A stretch of 64,000 nucleotides of DNA from a candidate division Zixibacteria bacterium RBG-1 (GTDB lineage Bacteria > Zixibacteria > MSB-5A5 > DSPP01 > RBG-1): positions 1,234,001-1,298,000 of the forward strand of contig AUYT01000001.1 of NCBI GenBank assembly GCA_000447245.1, read 5' to 3'. The translations under genes were made by a program, and so were the position numbers. Position 1 is the stretch's first letter. Each line of letters starts with the position of its first letter. This document shows positions 25,133 through 34,354 of the stretch, piece by piece. Under the pieces are notes generated by a model, which saw only the letters and a program-made list of their open reading frames with translations, was not told where the DNA came from and did not search any database.

Positions 25133-26839
25133 ATGTTAAAAACTTTAAGGATTAAAGATTATGCCATTATTGAAAACCTAGAGATAGATTTTTCGCCGGG
25201 ATTAAATATTTTAACTGGCTCCACCGGAACTGGGAAATCGATTTTGATTGGAGCTTTAAGTTTAGTATTAGGTGAAAAAGCTGATTCTGACTTGATTCGA
25301 ACCGGTGCTTCCCAATCTATGGTAGAAGCTATTTTTGAAGTCAATAAAAAATCTCCACTATTCTTTTTTCTTCAAAATGAGTCTCTATTCTCTGAGGAGA
25401 ATTCCTTAATTGTTCGCCGGGAAATTTCTCGCAAAGCTGGAAGCAAAAATTTTGTCAACGATAAAACTGTATCGTTGTCGACCTTAAAATCCGTAGGAGA
25501 TTTTTTGGTCGATTTACATGGGCAGCACCAACATCAATCTCTTCTAGACCACAAAAAACATATTGATTTTCTGGATAATTTCGGGAATTATACGAATCTC
25601 TTAAATTCTGTTCGAAAGACTTGGCTTGATTTAAAAGGAAAAAATGAAGAATTAAAAAACTTAAAAGAACAAGAAAAAATTGCTCAAGACAAAAGGGAAT
25701 TATATTCTTTCCAGCTGGCAGAAATTGAAAAAACAAATCTTCAAGTAGGTGAGGAAGCAAAGCTAGTTCAAGAAAAATCTGTGTTAGAAAATGTGGAGAA
25801 AATTTCTAAGTCGGTGGGAACAATTTTAGATAATCTGCAGGAATCAGAAGATTCAGTCTTGAGACGGTTGGCTATAGCCCAGAAAGAGCTAAATTCAGCC
25901 ACAAGCTGGGATAAAAGCCTGAAAGAACAGCAGGAGCTTTTGGAGAACTCCTATATCCAAATTAAGGAACTTACCCGCCATTTTGATAATTACAAAGATA
26001 AATTGGAATATGACCCAGAAAAGTTAAATCAGATCAGAGAAAGAATGGACTTACTGATTAAGCTTAAAAAGAAATATGGCAAGAGTCCTGAAGAATTAAT
26101 TGCTTATGCTGAAGAGATTAAGAAAAGTTTAAATTTGCTGGAGAATCGGTCAGAAGTTATGGAGAGATTAGAGAAGGAAATTACCAAAGCCAAGGAAGTT
26201 TTAAAGGAGAATTGTCTGAAGCTTTCCACCGCCAGAAAAAAGAAGGCTTTGGAGCTACAGAAAAGGATTAGTCAGGAACTGACTTTTTTGGGAATGGAGA
26301 AGACCAGATTCGAAATCCAGATGAATTATCAAGAAGATGAAAATGGATTGATCCAATTAGATAAGAAAAAGTATAAAGTGGACGAGAAAGGGTTGGACCA
26401 GATTGAATTTAGGATTTCTCCCAATATAGGGGAGGAACTGAAACCCTTAGCTAAAATTGCTTCGGGTGGTGAAATTTCACGTGTGATGTTGGCTTTGAAA
26501 TCAGCTTTGGCAGAAGCTGACAATGTTTCCACTTTGATTTTTGATGAAATAGATTCCGGTATCGGGGGAGAAGTGGCGCATAAAGTGGGCAAGAAACTCA
26601 AAGAGTTATCCAAATCCCACCAGGTCTTGGCCATTACCCATTTGCAGCAGATCGCCTCCGTGGCTGACCAGCATTACCAAGTTTTCAAAGAGGTAAAAGG
26701 TGAGCGGACTTTAACTAAAATTAAAAAATTATCCAGAGAGGAGAGAGTGGCTGAAATTGCCCGGATGCTTTCCGGCAAGAAGGTAACACAATTAGCTGAA
26801 AAACAGGCCTCACAGCTTTTAGAAGAAGCTCTGGATTAA
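25133..26839 (+). CDS. recN: DNA repair protein RecN
   Basis: 568 aa from ATG 25133; an earlier TTG at 25094 would overlap nadK and adds a non-conserved tail, so it is rejected. SMC-like ATPase: N-terminal LRIKDYAIIENLEIDF and Walker A GSTGTGKSI (usual form GETGAGKS, so Glu and Ala are replaced), DLHGQHQHQSLL, a long central coiled-coil (about 150-360), signature LASGGEISRVMLALK and Walker B TLIFDEIDSGIGGEVA. Acts in double-strand-break repair. Confidence 0.96.
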   Translation: MLKTLRIKDYAIIENLEIDFSPGLNILTGSTGTGKSILIGALSLVLGEKADSDLIRTGASQSMVEAIFEVNKKSPLFFFLQNESLFSEENSLIVRREISRKAGSKNFVNDKTVSLSTLKSVGDFLVDLHGQHQHQSLLDHKKHIDFLDNFGNYTNLLNSVRKTWLDLKGKNEELKNLKEQEKIAQDKRELYSFQLAEIEKTNLQVGEEAKLVQEKSVLENVEKISKSVGTILDNLQESEDSVLRRLAIAQKELNSATSWDKSLKEQQELLENSYIQIKELTRHFDNYKDKLEYDPEKLNQIRERMDLLIKLKKKYGKSPEELIAYAEEIKKSLNLLENRSEVMERLEKEITKAKEVLKENCLKLSTARKKKALELQKRISQELTFLGMEKTRFEIQMNYQEDENGLIQLDKKKYKVDEKGLDQIEFRISPNIGEELKPLAKIASGGEISRVMLALKSALAEADNVSTLIFDEIDSGIGGEVAHKVGKKLKELSKSHQVLAITHLQQIASVADQHYQVFKEVKGERTLTKIKKLSREERVAEIARMLSGKKVTQLAEKQASQLLEEALD

Positions 26840-27397
26840 GTGAGTTTTTCAAGTCTCAAAATTTCCAGCAAAGAAATTTTTTACCTACCCAATGTTTTAA
26901 CCTATTTGAGATTATTGTCGTTACCCTTGATTTACAACTTCTTAGTCAAAGAAAATCTCTTGGCGGTCGGTCTGCTCACTTTGTTGGGAATTTCCACAGA
27001 TATATTCGATGGAATTTTAGCCAGAAAGTTTAATAAAGCCTCAAATTTGGGTAAAATATTGGACCCTCTGGTGGATAAAATTGCGATTGGAATTTTTGCC
27101 ATATATGCGGTGATATATAAAGATTTCCCTTTCTGGGCTGCATGCTTTGTGATTTTAAAAGATCTCTTAATCCTAGTGGCTGGGCTGGTGGCGCTGAATA
27201 AATTTAAAGAATTCCCGGTTTCAAACCTGTGGGGGAAACTTACCGCTATGGCTTGGGCTTTGACTATTTTATCCTATATTTTGAACTTAAAATCAATAAA
27301 AGAGATCCTGTTGGTAGCTGGATTGACCCTGACTTTATTTTCCAGCATAAGTTATTTAAAGAAATTTCTTTTACAGCTTAAGATAAATAAACTCTGA
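26840..27397 (+). CDS. CDP-alcohol phosphatidyltransferase (PgsA-like)
   Basis: 185 aa from GTG directly after the recN stop. The CDP-alcohol motif DG-x2-AR-x8-G-x3-D-x3-D is complete (DGILARKFNKASNLGKILDP, then LVDK, around residues 55-77) and about five hydrophobic segments follow, so it is an inner-membrane enzyme. It most likely makes phosphatidylglycerol-phosphate from CDP-diacylglycerol and glycerol-3-phosphate (pgsA), but other alcohol acceptors cannot be excluded. Confidence 0.87.
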   Translation: MSFSSLKISSKEIFYLPNVLTYLRLLSLPLIYNFLVKENLLAVGLLTLLGISTDIFDGILARKFNKASNLGKILDPLVDKIAIGIFAIYAVIYKDFPFWAACFVILKDLLILVAGLVALNKFKEFPVSNLWGKLTAMAWALTILSYILNLKSIKEILLVAGLTLTLFSSISYLKKFLLQLKINKL

Positions 27398-27422
27398 CAG
27401 CTAAAATTCAATTAATTGAAGG

Positions 27423-28337
27423 CTAAATCAATTTAGAAATAATATATCCCAATGATAGCAGCAAGCCAGAGGCTAAATGTACTTTAATAGTATTGGCATT
27501 GGCAGCCACTAATTGGTGGGGCTGATTAAAATAGATTTGAGCGGTTTTTATCGCCTTAAGAGTTAAAGGAAAGGTCAAAAAAGCCAGCAAAGTCCAGATC
27601 GGCAAACTTTTAATGAAGACACCTATTGCGACAGTGGGGTAACTGAGCAACATTAAAAAAATGTATCCTCTGACAGCTTTTTCTCTTCCCCAGCGCACAA
27701 CCAGGTGATTCTTGCCGGTCTGCTTGTCTGCCGTATAATCGGGAAATTCGTTTATGTACAGCACGGCCATAATTAAGAGCGCTACAGGTACAGATGCCAA
27801 AAGGGCTTCCAGTGAGAATGCTTGGGTTTGAACAAAATAAGCCCCCTGAGTCATTAAGATTCCAAAATTCAAACCGACCAGGATTTCACCTATCCCTTTA
27901 CTAACCAAAAAAATAGGTGGTGCGGTGTAAAAAAATCCAGAGAAAAGGCCAATAACACCAAACAAAAAAATCGGCCAACCAACTTTAATGGCCAAGTACA
28001 ATCCAATCAAGCTACTGATAACAAAACAAACCAAGCCAAACGTCAAAATACTTTTGGCGCTTAAAATATGGTTTTGAATCACTCGGCTGCCGCCAGTAAA
28101 TGGAGAAACAAATTCCAGGTTGGATTCATCACAGCCGGATTTGTGGTCGAAATAGTCATTGACCAAATTAGTGCCGGCGTGTAAAGAAAGTCCGGCTAAT
28201 AGAGTCAAACCCAAGAGTACCACATCAAGATTTCCCGTATTTTCCCAGGAGATGGCGGTTCCCAAAACGATAGACACCAAGCTGGCGGTAAAAAAAGGGG
28301 CTCTTAAGGCTCTGATATACTTTCCCATTGCTCTCAT
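27423..28337 (-). CDS. menA: 1,4-dihydroxy-2-naphthoate polyprenyltransferase (UbiA family)
   Basis: About 304 aa from ATG 28337 (or 28328). A longer reading to 28448 would start upstream of the promoter. UbiA-family membrane enzyme with 8-9 hydrophobic segments and the Asp motifs NDYFDHKSGCDE (prenyl diphosphate/Mg site) and NEFPDYTADKQTGKNHL (second motif). It attaches the isoprenoid tail in menaquinone synthesis, so the cell probably respires with menaquinone. No other men genes are here, and UbiA-type acceptors vary. It is convergent with the recN/pgsA operon. Confidence 0.85.
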   Translation of the reverse strand: MRAMGKYIRALRAPFFTASLVSIVLGTAISWENTGNLDVVLLGLTLLAGLSLHAGTNLVNDYFDHKSGCDESNLEFVSPFTGGSRVIQNHILSAKSILTFGLVCFVISSLIGLYLAIKVGWPIFLFGVIGLFSGFFYTAPPIFLVSKGIGEILVGLNFGILMTQGAYFVQTQAFSLEALLASVPVALLIMAVLYINEFPDYTADKQTGKNHLVVRWGREKAVRGYIFLMLLSYPTVAIGVFIKSLPIWTLLAFLTFPLTLKAIKTAQIYFNQPHQLVAANANTIKVHLASGLLLSLGYIISKLI

Positions 28338-28362
28338 GAATTTCTGATTTAAATAGCAATAA

Positions 28363-28390
28363 AAGATAAAGACTAAAGAATAAGTGTCAA
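28363..28390 (-). promoter_or_regulatory. sigma70-type promoter for menA
   Basis: Minus strand: TTGACA (28390-28385), 16-nt spacer, TATCTT (28368-28363). The start would be near 28356, about 20 nt ahead of ATG 28337. Confidence 0.6.
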
Positions 28391-28463
28391 GTCGGCGGGA
28401 ATGTAAAGTTGATTTTCTAATAATTATTCTTATTTTATCGTAGATCATATAATGAGGTGATTT

Positions 28464-29132
28464 ATGAAACTCAAACTACTGTTGATATTTTCCATAACTT
28501 TTGTCAGTGTTAATCCTTTATGGGGAAAAGCGGATAAAACCGGAGTTATAGAAAAAAATATTTTTACGGACAGCAAATATAATTATCAGTTCACCGTCCC
28601 AGATAACTGGAAAGCTAAGGCAGAAAAAGAACCCTCACCCATCAGGGCTATCTTGCAGAAAACCAAAATAGAACGATATGGAAGCGCTTCTTATAGCCAG
28701 ACCCAGATATCTATTCCCAGCATGTTTGTCTGTGTGGAAACCATCTCTTTGGATGTGGATTCTTTCTGCAAGCTCATTTTAGAAAACCCCAAAAAGCTGC
28801 CCAACGCTGATATCTATTTATACAGGCTGGAATTCTTAACCAGTTCCGAGGTGGTTGACCGCGGAAAAATACAGGTGGACAGTATTACCGCCCAAAAAAT
28901 CTATCTGAAGAAAAGATATTTTAAGCCGGTGCAGGATCCCCGGGCCGGCTACGGGGAGCCGGACAACACCACACTGGTGGAGGATTTCCTGTTGGGATTT
29001 TTGGTTGTGTTCAAAAAAGAAGATAAGGTGTATCTCATTCACTGTTCCTGTGACCGGGAGATTTTCAGAATAAACGAAGAGGATTGGAATCGGTTGTTTT
29101 CCAGCTGGAAATTTAACCGATCCAGCCAGTAA
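28464..29132 (+). CDS. hypothetical secreted protein
   Basis: 222 aa with a signal peptide (about residues 1-22, cleavage near LWGKA). The mature part begins YNYQFTVPDNWKAK, the style of PsbP-like or DUF1795-type periplasmic proteins of unknown function, with Cys residues and a Trp-rich C-terminus (NEEDWNRLFSSWKF). SD GAGGTGA precedes ATG 28464. It is divergent from menA, and the following operon has its own promoter. I cannot assign a function. Confidence 0.75.
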   Translation: MKLKLLLIFSITFVSVNPLWGKADKTGVIEKNIFTDSKYNYQFTVPDNWKAKAEKEPSPIRAILQKTKIERYGSASYSQTQISIPSMFVCVETISLDVDSFCKLILENPKKLPNADIYLYRLEFLTSSEVVDRGKIQVDSITAQKIYLKKRYFKPVQDPRAGYGEPDNTTLVEDFLLGFLVVFKKEDKVYLIHCSCDREIFRINEEDWNRLFSSWKFNRSSQ

Positions 29133-29218
29133 AATAACAAAGCTTAATTCTAGGCGCGGCGGTATCAATCAGAGCCTAAAATCGTCCGATCAACTCAGAA
29201 TATAATTCTAATTTTTGT

Positions 29219-29247
29219 TTGACAACTTTTTTTGCTTATGCTAAATT
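29219..29247 (+). promoter_or_regulatory. sigma70-type promoter for the lapA operon
   Basis: TTGACA (29219-29224), 17-nt spacer, TAAATT (29242-29247), then SD CAAGGAGGG before ATG 29272. Confidence 0.72.
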
Positions 29248-29271
29248 GATTTTAAATCTCAAGGAGGGCTT

Positions 29272-29574
29272 ATGTGGGTTTTAAGAGTTCTGGTTATAAT
29301 GTTTTTAATTATCATCATTATAGGATTTTCCATTTACAATTCCGGTGAAAAAGTCAACATCAATCTCTTCGGTCATAAATACACGCAAGTTCCCATGATC
29401 GTGGTTTCTTACTGGGTTTTTGTGGTGGGAATGATAGTTTCCTTCATCCTGGGAATCACCTACTATTTAAAGATTCACGGAGAACTGTCCCAGCAAAAAA
29501 AAGAGACCAAAAGATTATTAGATGAGCTGAAATCCATTAGGAATATGACTCTGGAGGATGTGGAAGAAAGATAA
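29272..29574 (+). CDS. lapA: LapA-domain membrane protein (DUF1049)
   Basis: 100 aa with two transmembrane helices (about residues 3-21 and 43-66) flanking a short polar loop (GEKVNINLFGHKY), then a coiled-coil tail. This is the LapA/DUF1049 pattern. In E. coli LapA and LapB control LPS synthesis by handing LpxC to FtsH. lapB-like follows 3 nt later, supporting the assignment. Confidence 0.85.
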   Translation: MWVLRVLVIMFLIIIIIGFSIYNSGEKVNINLFGHKYTQVPMIVVSYWVFVVGMIVSFILGITYYLKIHGELSQQKKETKRLLDELKSIRNMTLEDVEER

Positions 29575-29577
29575 GTT

Positions 29578-30732
29578 ATGGAACCACTGAACGTAAACCA
29601 GGTCTTGTCATTAATTGCGGCAACTTTAATCTTGCTATTGATAATTTCATTTTTTTGGTCTAAAGCCCGGACCTCAAAAAAGAGAATTTCCCCGCAAAAA
29701 TATATTGAAGCTCTTAAAGCCCTGGTAGCCGGAGACGATAATCTGGCTTTCGTAAAATTAAGAGAGGCGGTTTTAGAAGATACCGACAATATCGATGCCT
29801 ATTTAAAATTAGGTGACCTGCTCAGAAAGAGAAACAAAGGGGACAAAGCCCTGGAGATTCACCGTCAGTTGAGCTTACGGCCCAATCTAGATTCGGTCAC
29901 AAAATATGATATCCAAACCTCCTTGGCTCTGGATTATATAAGTTTAGGTCACGGCGATAAGGGGGTTTCTCTTTTAGAAGAACTTTTAAAAGAGGATAAA
30001 GGTAATCTGGGACTCAGTGAAAGATTGTTAGAGGAGTATGAAAAAAATAACGAGTGGGAAAAAGCCTTTGAAATCAAAAAACAGATTTTGAAACATAAAC
30101 AAGAAAAAGATGACGGCGTATTGGCTTATTATAAAGTATTGGAAGGAAACCATAAAGCCGAACAGGGGGAATACCATCAAGCCCGGCTGGCTTTCAAAGA
30201 AGCCCTGCATTATGACGAAACCTGCGTGCCGGCGTATATTTATTTAGGGGATGCTTACTATTTAGACCGCAGGCTGGATGAGGCGGTTGATTTCTGGAAA
30301 AAATTAATTGCAGTCAAGCCTGATGCCGGCTATCTGGTTTTTGAAAGACTGGAGAAGACCTTATTTGAAAAGGGGAAATTTCAAGACATGGCTGAAATCT
30401 ATCGCAATATATTAAAGGAAAATCCCAAAGATGTCAAAACAATGTACGCCTTAGCCAGCATTTATGAAAAGAAGGGGAATGTCAAGGCGGCTATCGAAGC
30501 CATGACAGACGTGCTGGAAATCGATGCAGATTTTTATCCGGCCATGAAAGATTTGATTAATCTTTACCGACATAACGGACAGACGGATAAAGCTCTGCGA
30601 ATCAGCCAACAGGTGGTAGAATGTATACCAAGTAAATATGAGAATTATACTTGCAGCAACTGTAATTATTTATCCAGCGAGCCGGTTTGGCTCTGTCCCC
30701 AGTGCCGAAAAGTTAACAGCTTTAACATATAG
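29578..30732 (+). CDS. lapB: LapB-like TPR protein with C-terminal rubredoxin-type zinc knuckle
   Basis: 384 aa. One N-terminal membrane anchor (residues 11-26), about eight TPR-like repeats (for example YLKLGDLLRKRNKGDKALEI, YIYLGDAYYLDRRLDEAVDF) and a C-terminal CSNC...CPQC zinc ribbon (residues 359-378) as in LapB/YciM. It is the LpxC/FtsH adaptor in E. coli. Order after lapA is as in proteobacteria. Which LPS step it controls here is inferred only. Confidence 0.88.
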   Translation: MEPLNVNQVLSLIAATLILLLIISFFWSKARTSKKRISPQKYIEALKALVAGDDNLAFVKLREAVLEDTDNIDAYLKLGDLLRKRNKGDKALEIHRQLSLRPNLDSVTKYDIQTSLALDYISLGHGDKGVSLLEELLKEDKGNLGLSERLLEEYEKNNEWEKAFEIKKQILKHKQEKDDGVLAYYKVLEGNHKAEQGEYHQARLAFKEALHYDETCVPAYIYLGDAYYLDRRLDEAVDFWKKLIAVKPDAGYLVFERLEKTLFEKGKFQDMAEIYRNILKENPKDVKTMYALASIYEKKGNVKAAIEAMTDVLEIDADFYPAMKDLINLYRHNGQTDKALRISQQVVECIPSKYENYTCSNCNYLSSEPVWLCPQCRKVNSFNI

Positions 30733-30734
30733 CC

Positions 30735-31763
30735 ATGCTTACCAGATATCTTAGATTGATTATTTGTGTCAGCTTAATCTTTTCTGCCCGCCAACTTTTC
30801 TCACAGACCAATTCGCCGGTTCAGCAGGCCCGAGCTTTAATGCTGCAGGGGAAAGTGGAAGAGGCTAGGCAGATTCTGCAGAAGTATTTAAAAGAGCATT
30901 CCAAAGATGTAGCCGGCCTCCTTTTAATGGGAAAGCTGGAAAAAGAGGGGGATATCTCCCTGGGATATTTCAAAGATGTGCAGAGAAGCTCGGATGTGGA
31001 TAAAAGGTCACAGGAAGCAAATTTACAAATCGGTTATTACTATTATGTCAAAGGACAATATTTAACCGCTATTGAACTTTTGACTAATTTCAAAAAACAA
31101 TTTACCTCCAGCGATTTCATGCCCCAGGTAATCTGGATTTTGGGTGAGTCGTATTTAGCCACCGAACAGACAGAAGAAGCTAAAGCCGAATTTCAGATCC
31201 TAACCGAAAATTATCCCTACACCTGGGCCAGCTGGGGTTATCTGGGATTAGGGGATGCGTTTTTTGCGTCCGGGGAGTATGAGAATGCCATAACTTTCTA
31301 TCAGAAAGTGCTGGAAAATTACCCGGGCTCTGATGCCATCGGATTGACCTATGCCCAGGTCAGTTCCGCTTATTCTGAATTAGGAGATGAGACCAAAGCC
31401 AGTTTATATATAAATATGTATAAAGAAAAATTTCCGGCGGGGCTGCAATCTACAGCCATCTTGGAGCCGGTTACACCGGTTAAAAAAACCAGCTCAAAAA
31501 TAAAATCTGGAGATGCCGAGAAATTTCTGAAAGTCAGCTATACGGTTCAATTGGGAGTTTTCAGTAACAGGGAATACGCCCAGAATTTAATGGCACAGGT
31601 AAAAGCCCTGGGACTCAAACCATATTTGACCAACAAAGTCATCAACGACAAAAAATATTATGTGGTTCAGACCGGTTCGTTCGATTCCCTGGAAGAGGCC
31701 CAGGACCGCAAAGAAGGCTTAGAGCAAGCCCTGAATCAATCCTTTCGGGTGGTCATCAGGTGA
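30735..31763 (+). CDS. secreted TPR protein with C-terminal SPOR domain
   Basis: 342 aa. Signal peptide 1-24 (ending ARQLFSQ), TPR-like repeats (YVKGQYLTAIELLTNFKKQF, YLGLGDAFFASGEYENAITF) and a C-terminal SPOR domain (about 265-342: SYTVQLGVFSNREYAQNLMA, YYVVQTGSFDSLEEAQD). SPOR binds denuded glycan strands, so the protein probably associates with septal peptidoglycan. It lies in the lapA-lapB-mutS operon with 2-nt spacers. Similar to CpoB-type TPR proteins in layout. Confidence 0.85.
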   Translation: MLTRYLRLIICVSLIFSARQLFSQTNSPVQQARALMLQGKVEEARQILQKYLKEHSKDVAGLLLMGKLEKEGDISLGYFKDVQRSSDVDKRSQEANLQIGYYYYVKGQYLTAIELLTNFKKQFTSSDFMPQVIWILGESYLATEQTEEAKAEFQILTENYPYTWASWGYLGLGDAFFASGEYENAITFYQKVLENYPGSDAIGLTYAQVSSAYSELGDETKASLYINMYKEKFPAGLQSTAILEPVTPVKKTSSKIKSGDAEKFLKVSYTVQLGVFSNREYAQNLMAQVKALGLKPYLTNKVINDKKYYVVQTGSFDSLEEAQDRKEGLEQALNQSFRVVIR

Positions 31764-31764
31764 T

Positions 31765-34353
31765 ATGTTGGATCTAAACACCCCCTTGATGAAACAGTAC
31801 CTTCAAATCAAAAAAGATTACCCGCATGAAATTCTGTTTTTCAGAATGGGGGATTTTTACGAAATGTTCGGTGAAGACGCCAAAGTCGCCTCCCAAATTT
31901 TGGGGATTGCTTTGACCTCTCGCAGTCATGGAAAAGCTGAGAGGGTCCCTTTGGCCGGAGTGCCTTATCATTCGGCGGAAAGGTATCTAGCCAAACTGAT
32001 TCAAGCCGGCAAGAAAGTGGTGATCTGTGAACAGACCGAAGAGGCCTCGCCAGCCAAAAAACTAGTTAAGAGAGAAGTGGTTGAGATTATCACTCCCGGC
32101 ACAGTTACTTTGGATCAGGTCATAGAAAATCAGAAAAATCACTATTTGGCCGGATTGATTGAAGATGAAAAAGAAATGGGCTTGGCTCTGGTGGATTTAA
32201 CCACTGGAGAATTTAAAATTGACCAGAGCAAGAAAGATAAAATATTGGAAGAATTGGAAGTTTTAAATCCGGCTGAAATTTTAATTCCGGACGGTTGGTC
32301 TGAAGAAAAAGTTAAATATTTAAAAGCTTTTGCAGATGACTCACATTTTACAAAATTTGAAAGCTGGAAACATGACTATGATTCTGCTCATAAAAATTTA
32401 ATTGAACAGCTGCAAGTTGCTTCTTTAGATGGTTTCGGCTGTCAAAACTTAAAATTGGGGATAGTGGCGGCCGGGGCGGTTTTAAGCTATCTCAAAGAGA
32501 CCAAGAAAACTCTCCTTTCACACCTCAACAAAATTTCGGTCCTGCAAGATAAGGAGGAGATGTTTTTGGATGCCAATACGATTCGCAATTTGGAACTTTT
32601 TCCATCCAGCGCCAATACACCATCTATTTCATTATTCTTTATTCTGAACCAAACTAGAACTGCCATGGGTGGACGACTTTTAAAAAGCTGGCTGGGTAAA
32701 CCTCTTTTAAGTTTGCCTAAAATTTTAGCCAGACAAAATGCCATTGCAGAATTAGTTATAAATTCTGAAGCAAAATCGGATTTACAAGAAAAACTTTCTT
32801 TTGTATCTGATTTGGAAAGATTGTCCGGTAAAATCGGTTACGGGAAAGCCACTCCCAAGGATTTATTGGGTTTGAAAGAATCCTTGAAAATTGTGCCTCT
32901 TATTCAAAAGCAGCTTACCGCTTTGAAAAGCCCGCTTCTGAAAAGCATCAAAGATAATTTCTCCAAGACTGACGATTTAGTCAATTTGATAGCAAATTCA
33001 ATTTCCGACGAACCGCCTTTGGTTCTCAATGAAGGTGGAATCATAAAAAAGGGATTTGATGCGGAGCTGGATGAATTGAGAGAAATGGTTTCCAAAAATA
33101 AAGAGTGGATTTTGAATTTACAAAAAGCAGAAAGGGAGAAAACCGGTATCTCTTCTCTTAAAGTCGGCTACAATCAGGTTTTTGGCTATTACATTGAAGT
33201 TACCACGCTACATTTGTCGAAAGTTCCACAAAGTTATATCAGAAAACAGACCTTGACTAACGCTGAAAGATTTATTACTCCGGAGTTAAAAGAAAGAGAA
33301 GATTTAATTCTGAATGCCCAGGAAAAAATTAATCTGAAAGAATACGAGCTTTTTTTACAAATCCGGTCTCGGGTAGCAGAGAGAACCAAAGATATTCAAA
33401 AGACCGCGGAATTGTTGTCAACCATAGACGTTCTGACTGCCTTAGCTTCAGTTGCCACAGATTTCAGCTACGCCAGACCGGAAATTGACCAATCTAGTGA
33501 AGTTCTAATCGAAGAGGGAAGGCATCCGGTTTTGGAAAAAGTTCTGGATTCCGGAAGTTTTATTCCTAATGAAACCAGATTATCAGATTCAGAACTGATA
33601 CATATAATCACCGGTCCGAATATGGCCGGAAAGTCCACTTATTTAAGGCAGGTGGGTTTGATTGTGCTCTTGGCTCAAATCGGTTCATTCGTACCGGCTG
33701 AAAAAGCCAAGATTGGAATTGTTGACCGCATCTTCACCAGGGTTGGAGCTATGGATAATATAACATTGGGGCAATCCACTTTTTTGGTGGAGATGAATGA
33801 AACCGCCAATATTTTGAATAATGCCACTTCCAAGAGTTTAATTTTGTTGGATGAAATAGGTCGGGGAACCTCCACTTTTGATGGTTTATCTATCGCTTGG
33901 GCTGTCACCGAACATATTCACAATCAAATCAAAGCCAAAACATTGTTTGCCACCCATTATCATGAATTGACAGAATTGGCAACATTTTTACCGCAGGTGA
34001 AAAATTACAATGTGGCGGTCAAAGAATCCAAAGGGGAGGTAATTTTCTTGAGAAAAATTGTTCCGGGTGGCTGCGATGACAGTTACGGAATTGAAGTAGC
34101 TAAATTGGCTGGAATTCCTAAGGAAGTTTTAGGAAGAGCTAAAGATATTTTGAGGCAATTAGAGGAAGGAGAGGTTACGGTTAAAAAAATTCCTATGACC
34201 AAAGTTGAGCGACTCAACTTGTCTCAAAAAACTTTATTTGAGGAACATGAAAGTCAAATTGAAAAGGAGTTAAAGAAATTGGAAGTTGAGAAAATGACCG
34301 CTATCGAGGCCTTGAATAAGCTGGCAGAGTGGAAAAGAAAGCTGGCGGATTGA
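31765..34353 (+). CDS. mutS: DNA mismatch repair protein MutS
   Basis: 862 aa, full length. Mismatch-binding motif FRMGDFYEMFGEDA (Phe and Glu, residues 27-40), connector, lever and clamp domains, Walker A GPNMAGKSTYLRQVG (about residue 617), Walker B LILLDEIGRGTSTFDGLSIAWA and FATHYHELTELA. Recognises mispairs and recruits MutL, encoded next (2-nt gap). Ends with the short Leu-rich C-terminal helix. Confidence 0.98.
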   Translation: MLDLNTPLMKQYLQIKKDYPHEILFFRMGDFYEMFGEDAKVASQILGIALTSRSHGKAERVPLAGVPYHSAERYLAKLIQAGKKVVICEQTEEASPAKKLVKREVVEIITPGTVTLDQVIENQKNHYLAGLIEDEKEMGLALVDLTTGEFKIDQSKKDKILEELEVLNPAEILIPDGWSEEKVKYLKAFADDSHFTKFESWKHDYDSAHKNLIEQLQVASLDGFGCQNLKLGIVAAGAVLSYLKETKKTLLSHLNKISVLQDKEEMFLDANTIRNLELFPSSANTPSISLFFILNQTRTAMGGRLLKSWLGKPLLSLPKILARQNAIAELVINSEAKSDLQEKLSFVSDLERLSGKIGYGKATPKDLLGLKESLKIVPLIQKQLTALKSPLLKSIKDNFSKTDDLVNLIANSISDEPPLVLNEGGIIKKGFDAELDELREMVSKNKEWILNLQKAEREKTGISSLKVGYNQVFGYYIEVTTLHLSKVPQSYIRKQTLTNAERFITPELKEREDLILNAQEKINLKEYELFLQIRSRVAERTKDIQKTAELLSTIDVLTALASVATDFSYARPEIDQSSEVLIEEGRHPVLEKVLDSGSFIPNETRLSDSELIHIITGPNMAGKSTYLRQVGLIVLLAQIGSFVPAEKAKIGIVDRIFTRVGAMDNITLGQSTFLVEMNETANILNNATSKSLILLDEIGRGTSTFDGLSIAWAVTEHIHNQIKAKTLFATHYHELTELATFLPQVKNYNVAVKESKGEVIFLRKIVPGGCDDSYGIEVAKLAGIPKEVLGRAKDILRQLEEGEVTVKKIPMTKVERLNLSQKTLFEEHESQIEKELKKLEVEKMTAIEALNKLAEWKRKLAD

Positions 34354-34354
34354 G

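Noticed and set aside
28338-28448. N-terminal extension of menA
   Set aside because: It runs upstream of the TTGACA/TATCTT promoter and is not like UbiA family N-termini.
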